The notes: a model not told the origin generated them from the letters alone. A DNA stretch of 64,000 nt from CAJBLF01 sp964504915 (GCA_964504915.1 CAZDFH010000003.1:62001-126000); one strand, 5' to 3'; positions 45,153 through 56,237 are shown, counted from the first letter of the stretch. A program made the numbers and translations.

Positions 45153-46427
45153 TTACTCATCAAAAGTTTTTTCAAGCAACAATGTTATGATGACGGCAAT
45201 GGGTACGGCAAGAAGCACTCATAATACTCATATAATTAATCAGCCAATAATCATACTGATAAAAATCACGACAGGGTTTACTCCGAGAGTCTTATTCATT
45301 AATACTGGGATAAGTACATTATTTTCTAGTCGTTGGATGACTACAAAAATTGCTCATACGACTAATACCCCTACCCAACCAAAATGAATAAACGCTACTA
45401 CAACTGCCACGAATCATCATAATATTGGTCAGATATATGGTATTATTTCTGTGATTCATGCGATTAGTGCTAACGATCATTTTTGGGGGATATTCATACC
45501 AAATAGAGATAACAAGAGTAATGATAGTCAGACAGCGCCACCGATGAAGAGGCACAACAAGAGCTGGCTTTTGAGCCAAATACCTAATTTTTTATATATT
45601 CTTTCGAGTTTCATATATGCAAATTTGTATTTCTTTTCTCCTCGTAGTCCGGAAATAAACTTCATCACCGATGTCCTTTGGACGGAAAAGAGCACAGCTA
45701 ACGTGAGCACGATTGATGTCTGTGTCAAAAAGCTTACAAAACTTCATAGGAAATTGATAGCTAAATTTCCGACATCTTTGGCATATGTTGTTCCTAGATT
45801 AATTAGCTGAGAAACATTTGCCTGTAACTTAGTCTGGACTCCGGTCACTACGGTTGGATCAGACAGTGCCTTCAGAAGGATATCTTTGGCCGCACTAGGA
45901 ACCCAATGTGAAGAAGCTAAAATATCTGAGATTGACTGTGTCTGAAGCATCGTTTGGATGCCTGCAATATTATTAGTTACCATACCTAACATTTGAGACA
46001 ATTGGCTCAACAGGAATGGAATGACAAATACCAAGCCGGCCAATACCAATATAATAAGTCATAAATAGGCCAGAATGATTGCTATGCCTCTATGACGCAA
46101 CTTCCTTTGGAAAAATTCAATAAGTCATTCTATTGCTAAAGCAACGATAAACGCAGTCAAGATGAGAAATAGAATATCTATGGTCCTGAATATGAAATAT
46201 GCCAAAAACATTGCTCATATACCGATAAGCCAAAATTTGAGTGATGTCCTATTAGTTAGCATCCATCCTCATGACGTCTGAGCTTTTTCTACTTCTTTTT
46301 CTCTGGTCTGTAGCTCTACTATCTGTTTCTCCAATCTTTCAAGTTCTAATTCTTGTTTGGTAGTATCAGACTTAATAGACTTGAGAAAATCAGCTCATCA
46401 TTTCGCGATCTTGTGGAAAATAGTCAT
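45153..46427 (-). CDS. AI-2E family permease
   Basis: 424 residues. A charged coiled-coil N-terminus (about 1-50) precedes eight hydrophobic segments. The C-terminal GITEIIPYIGPILGG stretch and LENNVLIPVLMNKTLGVNPVV are the AI-2E/UPF0118 signature. The family includes Na+/H+ antiporters and putative signal exporters; substrate unknown. Gene spacing of 24 bases to murF suggests cotranscription. Confidence 0.9.
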
Positions 46428-46542
46428 GGCTTGAAAAAGGTAGAAATAAAGGGTTAATGAGTTATCGGGGTAAAGAGTTAACGAGTTGTTGGAAGTTTTT
46501 GAGTTTAGAACTTAGAACCTAAAACTTACAACATATTTCCAA
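46428..46542. repeat. Microrepeats between the AI-2E gene and rnpA
   Basis: Near-repeats GGGTTAATGAGTTATCGGGG / AGAGTTAACGAGTTGTTGG and TTTAGAACTTAGAACCTAAA. No gene. Confidence 0.55.
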
Positions 46543-46944
46543 TTAGCTACCAGATACTTTCGTAGTAAACTTCTTCCAAGCGGAATCGAATTCCTTTTTT
46601 ACCCCTATAATAATATCTTTTTTGTCCAAATTTGCAATTTTTTTCTGAAACTCTTCGAGCTTATATTTGTTAAGGACTATAAAGATCTTATAATATGCTG
46701 TAGATATCGGCTTTGTCACTATGTTTTCATCTTGTATATACTGCAATATGGCCCTTTTCACAATGTTTCTTTGGGTAGATCTCTTGGAGTATTTGATGGT
46801 AACATGGGTAGATATTTGGTGGAATTGGTTGTTTGGGTATTGTTTCCGATAAAAAAAACCAAAAAGTCCAGCTGAAAAATATTGCCTTTTCCTAGACAGA
46901 AATATCACATCTTTGCCTTGTAACCTATATTTCTGTGCTAGCAC
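46543..46944 (-). CDS. rnpA: Ribonuclease P protein component
   Basis: 133 residues, GTG start. The N-terminus MLAQKYRLQGKDV and the RNR motif KRSTQRNIVKRAIL are diagnostic of RnpA, which with RNase P RNA matures tRNA 5' ends. rpmH, the usual neighbour, is not upstream; a plus-strand gene starts there instead. Confidence 0.9.
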   Translation of the reverse strand: MLAQKYRLQGKDVIFLSRKRQYFSAGLFGFFYRKQYPNNQFHQISTHVTIKYSKRSTQRNIVKRAILQYIQDENIVTKPISTAYYKIFIVLNKYKLEEFQKKIANLDKKDIIIGVKKEFDSAWKKFTTKVSGS

Positions 46945-47004
46945 GGTATCATTTCTATAGGAATAAAATGAGTTGTATCTGTATCATAAATAAGTATTTT
47001 GGAG

Positions 47005-47271
47005 ATGCAAGATTACTTTTTATTTATTTATCTATGTATTCTTATGCTTTCACGAATCGGCCTCTTGGCAATCATCGTGTCTTGGCTTATCCAGCTCAAT
47101 CACAGTCGAAATGGAAGAAAAGAACTTCAACCAGCATTTCTTATTCTCCAAGCTATAGGAGTTTTCCTCGTCATGATTGGTAGCTTTGCTAATGGAGAAG
47201 CTTTCTTATGATTCCTCAATCTGCTCAGTACTGCTGGTGCAGTCATGGTGTATCTTAAAATCAAGAAATAA
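47005..47271 (+). CDS. Small membrane protein, three helices
   Basis: 88 residues, three hydrophobic segments (about 4-26, 42-60, 64-82). A GGAG sequence four bases before ATG 47005 is one of the few Shine-Dalgarno-like sites in the window. One TGA-coded Gly. It resembles small NADH-ubiquinone or SdpI-like helix proteins only in size; not recognised. Convergent with the DUF192 gene; the two stop codons are two bases apart. Confidence 0.7.
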
Positions 47272-47273
47272 TA

Positions 47274-47738
47274 TTACTTAGGAATACATATATTTCCTGG
47301 CTTCATCCCCAGGCTTTTTGCTATTCACTGGTTGAGCTCGATGACATAGCGTGCATCGGCTACTGGTGTGTATACAGGACAAGGATCTTGTGTACATGGA
47401 TTCACTTCCTTGGTATCCACTATGTTGTATTCCGCATCCAATCGAATCATATCGAGAGGGATCATTGTGTTTTTCATCCAGAAAGGATGTTTACCGACAT
47501 CCGAAAATATAAATACCATACCGTAATTTTTGTCTAGTTTCTTGCGAAACATTAGCCCCTGGCTCCTCTGCTCTGGGGTTTTTGCTGTTTCTAGGTAAAA
47601 GCAAGCTTTCTGAAAGCATCGCTGCTGTGTTTCCCCCTCAGCGGTAGACATCTTTGATTTTCTCAGCCATAGGCAACCAACGAGCATAAGCAATCCGAAC
47701 GCGATCAGTATCCAGAAATATGTTTTTTTCTTTGACAT
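47274..47738 (-). CDS. DUF192 family exported protein
   Basis: 154 residues. The N-terminal hydrophobic stretch ends in LVGC, a lipobox-like site (about residue 22). The DUF192 body is clear: RSQGLMFRKKLDKNYGMVFIF, HPFWMKNTMIPLDMIRLD and YVIELNQGIAKSLGMKPGN. The last 19 residues follow a TGA, so the family C-terminus appears only with code 25. Function of DUF192 is unknown. Confidence 0.88.
47296..47319 (+). terminator. Terminator of the convergent small membrane gene, inside DUF192 coding sequence
   Basis: CCTGG/CCAGG stem and five T, 25 bases past the plus-strand stop. On the other strand the same bases encode the SLGMKPG end of DUF192. Confidence 0.55.
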
Positions 47739-47885
47739 AGAAACATTCTTGGTAAGTAAAGCTCGGTAAAGGTATCTTTTTGGGTCTGTGTTGCAAGAAT
47801 AGAATCATTAAATTTCATTTGCATTTTCCTCATAAATTAGTATATACGTTCCGTTGCGATTTTTTTAATTAGCTAAATTTCCATT

Positions 47886-48533
47886 ATGCCACAAAGAAGT
47901 ACCAAAAGAAAACCAGGGAATAAAATGATAGAAGTCATTTTGCTGGTCAGCGACAAACATCTTTGAGAAAGATTTGAGATCGTTAAAGTAAAGCCTGTAT
48001 ATGTGAGAAATATTCTTCTCCCCAAGCAAATGTGTGTACTTGCTACGGCAAGTAATAGAAATGCCTATGGACAGAAAATGAAGGCTGCAGAGCTAGAAAG
48101 AGCTAAGAAATCCCAATCTTTGGATGAAGTGTTTACTAAGATCCATGAGGATGGTGGTATCGTGCTTGTGAGAAAGGCTAACAAGGATAACACCTTATAC
48201 GCTAAGGTAGATGAACATGATATTATCGAAGCTATCCAATCAGTATACGGTATCGAGATCGAATCACATTTCTTCAAACTCAAAAAGAAACTGACTGCTG
48301 TTGGACAGTTTGCTGTTCCTTTCATGTACAAATCGTTAAAGAAAGAATTGATTGTAAAGATAGAAGCAGATCCTGAAGAAGTAAAAAAACATAAGAAAGC
48401 TGAAGAGAAAGTAGAAGAAGTACACGAAGACGGTGTAAAGAAGACAAAGGAAGAGATCAAAGCTGAAAAAGAAGCTGCAAAGAAGCTCCAGAAAGAAGAA
48501 ACATTGAAGAGATTGAAAGAAAAGTATAAATAG
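47886..48533 (+). CDS. rplI: Ribosomal protein bL9 with long charged tail
   Basis: 215 residues against about 150 normally. The N-terminal domain is recognisable: MIEVILLVSDKHLGERFEIVKVKPVYVRNILLPK. The central helix and C-terminal domain follow, then an added Lys/Glu-rich tail of about 55 residues. A 13-residue basic extension precedes the Met that aligns with standard bL9 starts, so that internal ATG could be the true start. One TGA-coded Gly. Loss of bL9 is common in some CPR groups, so its presence is informative. Confidence 0.88.
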
Positions 48534-48643
48534 ATTGGAGTTGGCAGACAGCAGACCGGTCTCCCATCTAAGTTCTAAGTACTAAGTTCTAACAAGAAGC
48601 ATAACCCATGCTTATCATAGTCTAACATCGTTGGACTGAAAAG

Positions 48644-48670
48644 CTTACCCGCAAGGGTGAGTTTTTTTTT
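48644..48670 (+). terminator. Intrinsic terminator after rplI (GCAA loop)
   Basis: CTTACCC-GCAA-GGGTGAG with nine T. The preceding 100 bases have AAGTTCTAAGTACTAAGTTCT microrepeats and no gene. Confidence 0.92.
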
Positions 48671-48674
48671 GATT

Positions 48675-48698
48675 AAAAAAAATCCACTTATAGCGGAT
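48675..48698 (-). terminator. Terminator for the tRNA-Pro unit
   Basis: On the minus strand ATCC-G-CT-ATA-AG-T-GGAT followed by eight T, about 80 bases downstream of the tRNA. Confidence 0.75.
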
Positions 48699-48778
48699 CA
48701 TTTTACATTCGGGGTGACAGGACTGAGAGCTATTATTTCAGAGCGGTGGGACTGAGAATGGATTGTCGTGGGATAATT

Positions 48779-48852
48779 TCGGGATGACTGGACTCGAACC
48801 AGCGACCTCAAGACCCCCAGCCTTGCATTCTAGCCATCTGAACTACATCCCG
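48779..48852 (-). tRNA. tRNA-Pro (anticodon GGG)
   Basis: Cloverleaf read on the minus strand: acceptor CGGGATG/CATCCCG, D arm GTTC...GAAT, anticodon arm CAAGG-CTGGGGG-TCTTG with anticodon GGG, T arm GCTGG-TTCGAGT-CCAGT, discriminator A. No 3' CCA is encoded. Confidence 0.93.
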
Positions 48853-48867
48853 AAAAAGTTTTTTATT

Positions 48868-49172
48868 GACTCGAACCCCGCAGTACTGCGGGGCGGGCCC
48901 ACGACCTCAAGACCCCTCCCGAATGGTCGGGACATTCTAGCCATCTGAACTACATCCCGAAAAAGTTTTTTATTGACTCGAACCCCGCAGTATTGCGGGG
49001 CGGGCCCACGACCTCAAGACCCATCCCGAATGGTCGGGACATTCTAGCCATCTGAACTACGCCCTGAAAAATTTTTTATTGACTCGAACCCCGCAGTACT
49101 GCGGGGCGGGCCTGCGACCTCAAGACCCATCCCGAATGGTCGGGACATTCTAGCCATCTGAACTACATCCCG
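48868..49172 (-). pseudogene. Three tandem decayed tRNA-Pro copies invaded by palindromes
   Basis: Units at 48868-48959, 48975-49066 and 49081-49172 (period 106-107) share the tRNA-Pro 5' half (CGGGATGTAGTTCAGATGGC) and the GGTCTTGAGGTCG and TTCGAGTC parts. In each, the 5' anticodon arm is replaced by the hairpin TCCCGACCATTCGGGA, the T stem by CCCCGCAGTACTGCGGGG, and the 3' acceptor strand is missing. They lie directly upstream of the intact tRNA on the same strand. Confidence 0.88.
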
Positions 49173-49256
49173 ATGCCCTCTTCATATGGATATCATATAA
49201 AATATCAATGCGACGTTACATGTTTCCCTTTTATTCAGCTTCTGCAGATTTTTTTA

Positions 49257-49613
49257 TTAATTTGAGAAAATCCCCTTATCAAGGGGAAATTCATCGAGAG
49301 TGACACAACATCACTCACTAAATTGATAGGCGTACTCTACTCCCTTTTTTTTGGGAATGGAGTTTTTAATCGCATTTCTCCTGGTGCCCCAGAGAGTATG
49401 CGCTGTTAGAGCCATGGAATGGACCACTTGACCATCAACACACACCTGTGCGATGATCTGATTTGCCTCGAGATTTGGGTTCTTCGTGTTAAGGAATTTG
49501 AGGATTTCTTCCTCTCTAATCCTTATCTCTTGGACTTCTAGTCCATTAAACTCCGGAGGACATTCCTGTAGAAGCGCTCCATGTTCGGTTTCTAAAAATA
49601 GGAAGGTTTTCAT
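49257..49613 (-). CDS. Hypothetical protein
   Basis: 118 residues, no signal or membrane helix. Not recognised. The final 18 residues lie after a TGA, and include FPLDKG encoded by a perfect palindrome TCCCCTTATCAAGGGGA (49271-49287), so the C-terminus may have been extended by a palindromic insertion. Upstream and divergent from the small plus-strand ORF at 49621. Confidence 0.65.
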
Positions 49614-49620
49614 AAAGGAT

Positions 49621-49782
49621 ATGTTTTCGTTACTACTTATTTGTTACGCTCTGATACTAACTATTATTACATTTATGTCAACGATAATATTTTTTGCTAA
49701 TGCATATCTTTTTGCTCAACTTCCCATTGGAATTTTCCTTTATTTTCTTACATATATCATATATTCAAAATCTAAAATTTAA
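49621..49782 (+). CDS. Small two-helix membrane protein (possible)
   Basis: 53 residues, almost entirely hydrophobic with two predicted helices and a basic SKSKI end. Stop is 20 bases before uvrB. Low information content; could be a chance ORF in AT-rich DNA. Confidence 0.45.
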   Translation: MFSLLLICYALILTIITFMSTIIFFANAYLFAQLPIGIFLYFLTYIIYSKSKI

Positions 49783-49801
49783 AATTTAAAATTCATAAGA
49801 T

Positions 49802-51331
49802 ATGTTCCAACTTCAATCCACTTACCAACCCGCTTGAGATCAGATTAGAGCTATAGAAGAGATTCAGCAGGTTTTTCTTGATGGGAAAAATAAAGTAACA
49901 TTGCTTGGAGCTACGGGAACGGGTAAAACATTTACGATGGCAAATATTATCCAACATTTACAAAAGCCAACGCTCATTATTTCTCATAATAAAACCCTTG
50001 CGGCTCAGCTGGCGACAGAGTTTAAATATTTTTTTCCTAATAATGCTGTACATTATTTTGTCTCTTACTTTGATTACTACCAGCCAGAAAGTTATTTGCC
50101 GACACAGGGATTGTATATAGAGAAAGAAGCAACGATAAATCAGGAGATAGAAATGTACAGACTGGCAACCATGGCTTCCTTGCTGACGAGGAAAGATGTC
50201 ATCGTCGTGGCTTCCGCGTCTTCGCTGTATGGCTTATGACAAAAGAGATTCTTCGAAGAAAATTGTCTGCAATTAGAAATAGGGAACGAATATGATTTCA
50301 AACAACTAAAAAGACAGCTTCTCCATATGCAATACAAACCAGTGCAAGGAAAGATAGAACATGGTATGTTTGATATCACAGGAGAAAGAATTGATATATT
50401 CTCTAGTACGGAAAAATTTGTGTATAGATTACATTTCAATGAAGAATTATTGGAATTGATAGAATTGAGAGATTCATTGACTTATGAATTTCATAGTAAA
50501 GTGAATAAAATTACTGTCTGGCCGGCAACGCAATTTTTGCAAGACACCACTAATCTCGAACAAATTCTCGTAGAAATGGATCTAGAGAAAGAAGAAAGAG
50601 TGAAAGAATTTGAAGAGAAGTGAATGCTGGTAGAAGCTGAGAGGATCAAAAAAAGAGTGGAATATGATATCAGAATGATCAAGGAAACATGATTTGTAAA
50701 TGGTATCGAGAACTACTCTCTCTACTTTGATCGTAGATTACCAGGACAGGCTCCCAATACGATCTTCGATTATTTCCCAGATGATTTCTTATTGATCATC
50801 GATGAATCGCATATGACGATACCACAATTGCAAGCTATGCCTTCTGGAGATAAAGCAAGAAAGATGAATTTAGTAAATTATGGATTTAGATTGCCGTCGG
50901 CGCTGGATCATAGGCCACTTGCGTTTGCTGAATTGGAGAATAAGTTGAGTCGAAAAGATCATACAGGAAAAATTAAAAAAGATGATTTGAGAATTCTAGA
51001 ATTGTGAAATACTTATAAACATTTACAAGAGCGTATTACGAAAGATTTGAAATGATGAGAAATACCAGCTAGACAACATTTGGATGCAAAAACTATTTTC
51101 TTATCAGCAACCCCCGCCGAATACGAGCTCAAACTCTCAGACAAAATCGTAGAACAGATCATCAGACCGACCGGACTTTTGGATCCGATTACCTATGTGT
51201 ATCCTAAGACGGGAGATTACGAGTCTCTCCTCAAAACTGTTGATGAACTCGTACAAAAGAAACCTCACTTGAAAGAGTTTCTAGATAGTTATACACTGAA
51301 AGACTGAGTAGAAGAAGTCTTCGCAGAATAA
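49802..51331 (+). CDS. uvrB: UvrB truncated before the second helicase domain
   Basis: 509 residues; complete UvrB is about 660-670. Present are the N-terminal FQLQSTYQPAGDQ, Walker A GATGTGKT, the beta-hairpin YFDYYQPESYLP, domain 2, DESH Walker B with DESHMTIPQ, the NLVNYGFRLPSALDHRPL stretch and SATPAEYE. The protein ends after RPTGLLDP...GDYESLL with a short unrelated tail. Helicase motifs IV-VI and the UvrC-binding C-terminal domain are missing. UvrB normally loads damage recognition in nucleotide excision repair with UvrA and UvrC. Whether the short form works is unknown; the missing part is not found in the next gene. Confidence 0.9.
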
Positions 51332-51353
51332 TTTTACGTTCTATTACATTATA

Positions 51354-51824
51354 ATGAATGAAGTAGTTGATCCCGTTTGAGATTCCTTGGATAGTCATCA
51401 ATCATTGCATGATCTCATGGATGCTAATCTTTTTTCTGCCTTGTCTTATAAGGATGCTCATCGCGAATTTAAGCGTATTGAAAAATGTTTTCTTAATATT
51501 TTTTGACTCAAACCTGGTACGCTAGATTATACGAAATATCATTCTGCCCTATCTCATTATCTTAGGAATGGGTCTCATTACATCATGATGGTCGACCCAA
51601 CTGATCAAGTCGCCACTGATCAAATCTCTGCAAATTATTCACTCTTGCTAGATACCATGCAAACACTTCAACAATTTTCTGCCAAAAAGAAAATTACGTT
51701 TCTGGTTAAGGTTTTGTCAGCCCATGCAGATCCTGGGACACATGAAGAGAAATTTTCCAATGATTATAATTATATCCATGTAATGCATGAGATTGCAGAG
51801 CATGTCAGTCAGCTAGCGCGTTAA
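51354..51824 (+). CDS. Hypothetical protein, soluble, helical
   Basis: 156 residues, no signal peptide. Contains LSHYLRNGSHYIMMVDPTDQVATDQISANY and AKKKITFLVKVLSAHADPGTHEEKF; not recognised. Two TGA-coded Gly. It lies 22 bases after the truncated uvrB and 23 before the hydrogenase-like gene, likely one transcript. Confidence 0.7.
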
Positions 51825-51847
51825 TTTTTACTTTTTTTTCTCTGATC

Positions 51848-52735
51848 ATGCCTCTCACTCCAGAGCTAGAACAGTTGATTACCATCTTGGACACAGAAAA
51901 AACGATTTGCTTGCTTGCACCAAGCTTCCCTGTGGATTTTACCTATCCTCAGATTGTTATAGATCTGAAAAGGATTTGATTTACGAAAGTCGTAGAGTTA
52001 ACGTATGCGGCGAAAATTATTAATATGAAATATCATGAGCTGATAAAAAGCGATCCCAGTAAACAATGGATATGTACTAATTGTCCAACGATAGTAAAAT
52101 ATGTAAAAAATAAATATCCACAGCACGCAGACAAATTGATTGATATTGGTTCACCGATGGTCATCATGAGTAGATTCGTACAGAAAGAATATTGACCTGA
52201 GTTTAAAACTATTTTCGTCGGCCCATGCTTGACCAAGAAGATAGAGGCGAAGGAAAGCTGAGACGTGGATTACGCTATTACGTTCAAAGAACTTCAGCAA
52301 CTATTTGATCATTACAAAGAAAATCATATCCCATTCAAAGATTTTAGCTTTGATGTCACAGAAAGTGGTGATGCTGACTTTGACAAGGTGTATAATGATT
52401 ATACTAAAGTATTCCCACTGACAGGAGCGGTTGCCGACACACTCCATTATCACGATATCCTCACCCCAGACCAAGTGTTAGTCGTTGATGAGTTGAAAAA
52501 CATGCCTGCTGCTATCGCATATATGGAGAACAATCCCAATATTAAATTTATCGATCCACTCTCCTGCCCTGGTGGCTGTATTGGTGGACCGTGAATTATT
52601 TCTACTGCTCCTACCAATGAAAGAGCAAAGAAAGTGAAACAATATAAGGAGTATTGTAAAAAGGATAGAATAGGAAAAAAGGAATGAAAATTCGAATATG
52701 CGACTTGACTAGACTTCAAGAATAAGATTATATAA
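51848..52735 (+). CDS. Orphan [FeFe]-hydrogenase large-subunit C-terminal (H-cluster) domain protein
   Basis: 295 residues. Three H-cluster motifs appear in the right order and spacing: CTNCPTIVKYVKNKYP (Cys76, Cys79), VGPCLTKKIEAK (Cys127) and CPGGCIGGPG (Cys240, Cys244). These match motifs L1-L3, in the shortened variant seen in stand-alone domain proteins (L1 is CxxCP rather than TSCCPxW). No N-terminal ferredoxin-type cluster domain is fused, and no hydE/F/G is in the window. Hydrogen turnover, sensing or cluster handling are all possible. Several Gly are TGA-coded, including that of GGPG. Confidence 0.82.
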
Positions 52736-52754
52736 AGAAGCCGCTTGTTATTTT

Positions 52755-52790
52755 GTCCTTACGGACTGTAATTTGTCCGCATAAGCGGAC
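52755..52790. repeat. GTCC...GGAC hairpins between hydrogenase-like gene and rimO
   Basis: GTCC-TTAC-GGAC (52755-52766) and GTCCGC-ATAA-GCGGAC (52775-52790), the same motif style as the hairpins next to the transposase at 22.5 kb. The rest of 52736-52921 has no gene. Confidence 0.75.
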
Positions 52791-52921
52791 GTATATTTCG
52801 CTTCACTGTAACTGTTTTTTTGGAATACACGCAAACAAAGTGAGCAAATATACACGACCGTAGGGAGTAAATTACCAATTACGACGTGATATGCAAATAT
52901 TTACTTTCATCCAAAACCCAT

Positions 52922-54328
<1,407 letters not shown>

Positions 54329-54395
54329 AAATTACTACTCTTAATTGTATCTACACATCATCACTTCTTGACTTTTGATACAGAAAAAAGTATAT

Positions 54396-54689
54396 ATGAT
54401 TAATATCATTAAAAAAATAAAAGTAATGAACAAATCGAACATTTTTAAGAGCCTATGGCTCGTGTTTGGCATTCTTAGCATTTTGACCTTAATGGTGATA
54501 CTTATTATAGCAATAAGTATACCAGAACCCGTGCTTAATATGCCAAAGCTTGTAATAGTCTCTGAGCCCATTAGAATTATATTTATAGTAGGGCTTATTA
54601 CTGGCATTGTATTTGGTTTCGGGTTCCAATACTTCTGGTGGCGACATATCAAAGCCAGAAAAAAGGAGAATTTGGGTGCTTGCCAATAA
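54396..54689 (+). CDS. Small membrane protein, two helices
   Basis: 97 residues (87 from ATG 54426). Two helices (about 20-40 and 62-82), a short loop with EPVLNMPKLVIVSEPIR, and a WWRHIKARKKE tail. Not recognised. No TGA. It has its own terminator. Confidence 0.65.
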   Translation: MINIIKKIKVMNKSNIFKSLWLVFGILSILTLMVILIIAISIPEPVLNMPKLVIVSEPIRIIFIVGLITGIVFGFGFQYFWWRHIKARKKENLGACQ

Positions 54690-54695
54690 GTCATT

Positions 54696-54734
54696 ATGGG
54701 CAATGCTTGCGAATCGCAAGTATCCCATTTTTTT
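54696..54734 (+). terminator. Intrinsic terminator
   Basis: ATGGG/CCCAT outer stem and CTTGCG/CGCAAG inner stem, six T. Confidence 0.88.
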
Positions 54735-54752
54735 AATTGATTACTTGTGGAA

Positions 54753-54779
54753 TAAAAAAAAGCGTGGGGTTACCACGCT
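54753..54779 (-). terminator. Terminator of the 39-residue gene
   Basis: Minus-strand AGCGTGG-TAAC-CCACGCT (one extra C) followed by eight T. Confidence 0.85.
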
Positions 54780-54802
54780 GTTTCAGATCGCTTTACCATA
54801 TT

Positions 54803-54922
54803 CTAAACCCGAATATGGGTTCCGTCAATTCCGAGTTTAGCGAGTTCCTTTTGCCAAGGAACCCACCAAGCCTGCTTGACTACAGGCGTCTTTTTTTTGG
54901 GAGGTTTGGTTTTCTGTGGCAT
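54803..54922 (-). CDS. Small basic protein, 39 residues
   Basis: ATG 54922 to TAG. Lys/Pro-rich N-terminus (PQKTKPPKKKTPVVKQ), then AWWVPWQKELAKLGIDGTHIRV. A strong terminator 24 bases after the stop and a TTGAAA/TATGAT-like promoter (19-base spacer) upstream support a real transcript. The basic N-terminus resembles small ribosome-associated proteins, but I do not recognise it. Confidence 0.5.
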   Translation of the reverse strand: MPQKTKPPKKKTPVVKQAWWVPWQKELAKLGIDGTHIRV

Positions 54923-55040
54923 AGAGTTTTATGTTTTTATCATAGTACTTATTTACCATAAGTTTTCAATAAGAGTCTCTGTGCTTGTTTTTTCTGCCCG
55001 TTTCCTTATTCACTAGTTCTTTACTCCTTGATCCTAGCTA

Positions 55041-56237
55041 TTGTTAAGCATTTACGTCCATATCCCTTTCTGTCAAAATAAATGTAACTATTGTTCGTTT
55101 GCTAGTTTTTCTGGTATGCAAGATTCTATCCCAGCATATTTAGAAGCGTTGGAACATGAAATAGATCATTACAAGACGGAGCTTGGTGAGCAGGACATTA
55201 AGACGATTTATTTCTGAGGTGGAACGCCAAATATCATCGGAGCTGAGTGAATTATTCGCATCATCACTAAAATTCAAAATACACGACGCACAGAAAATCT
55301 CGCAGAACTCAGTATGGAATTCAATCCCTATCCACAAGATCAGATTTATACGATTATCAAAACATTAAATAAGAAATATAAACTCTTCCCCAGAGTGAGG
55401 TATAGTTTCGGCATTCAGAGTTTAGACGATGAGATACTGAAACGAGCTGGCAGACCTTATACCTTCTGATGAATGACCGATTTCCTCAGAGGACTCAGAG
55501 ATCTGAAACAAGAAAATAATGTCTTCAATTTTGATTTCATCGCCTTCGGTAAGTTTAAACCAGACGGAGCATTGCGAGGCGACGCGAGGATAAATTTCTT
55601 CACAAAATTTGTGCAGAGCCAATTCGCGGAAAGTTTTTCACTTTACACATTAGAGTTACATGAAAATTCTGTATGGTATAATGAGTCCATCAGGTCTATC
55701 AAGTCTTCAGGTCCGTCAAGTCTAAGTTCTAAGTTCTCCCATCTAAGTTCTGACGACGCAATAATGAAAGATTTTACTCTTCTTAAAGATGTTCTGACGT
55801 CGTCGTGATATCAGAGATATGAAATTTCTAACTTCTGTAGAAGATGATGCGCGAGTATTCATAATATGGTCTATCGGAATATGGAGAATTATTTGTGATT
55901 GTGAGTTTCCGCTTCTTCACTAGTGAATAATCAACGCTGGACCAATACGAATAATCTAGAAACATATCTCAAATGACAGCGAAAAGACGACTCCTCTATC
56001 ATTACATTGAGTGAGAAAGATATACTGATCGAATCATTTTTCTTGAAACTAAGGACAGCCGAAGGCATTCTAGATATCTCCAAATATACAGATTGCTTGA
56101 TTGCGAATTACGAATTACTGATTGCAGATTTCCAAAAAGCTTGATTAGTTGTCTTTGACGGCACAAAATTACAACTAACTGACTCTGGTATGGACGTATC
56201 CAACTCCATTATCACGGATGTATTGGAAAATTTATAG
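55041..56237 (+). CDS. HemW/HemN-like radical SAM protein
   Basis: 398 residues from a TTG start that gives the family N-terminus IYVHIPFCQNKCNYC (Cys12, 16, 19); an ATG at 55116 would lose the cluster motif. GGGTPN, GIQSLDDEILKRAGR, YEISNF and LGLGVSASS follow as in HemW. HemW proteins bind heme or act in heme handling, while HemN is the oxidase; no other heme genes are seen. Residues about 216-238 (Ser-rich) are encoded by AAGTTCT/CCCATCTAAG microrepeats identical in type to intergenic ones. Confidence 0.88.
55683..55755 (+). repeat. In-frame AAGTTCT-type microrepeat in the hemW-like gene
   Basis: TCTATCAAGTCTTCAGG, TCCGTCAAGTC and TAAGTTCTAAGTTCTCCCATCTAAGTTCT in a row. The last string closely matches the intergenic repeats near 28865 and 48565. 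Confidence 0.8.

Noticed and set aside
48868..49172. Three further functional tRNA genes
   Set aside because: Each lacks the 3' acceptor strand and has its anticodon stem replaced by a hairpin, so no cloverleaf forms.
51354..51824. Missing C-terminal half of UvrB encoded by the next gene
   Set aside because: The translation has no helicase motif V or VI and no UvrB tail, and the reading frame has its own start after a TAA.
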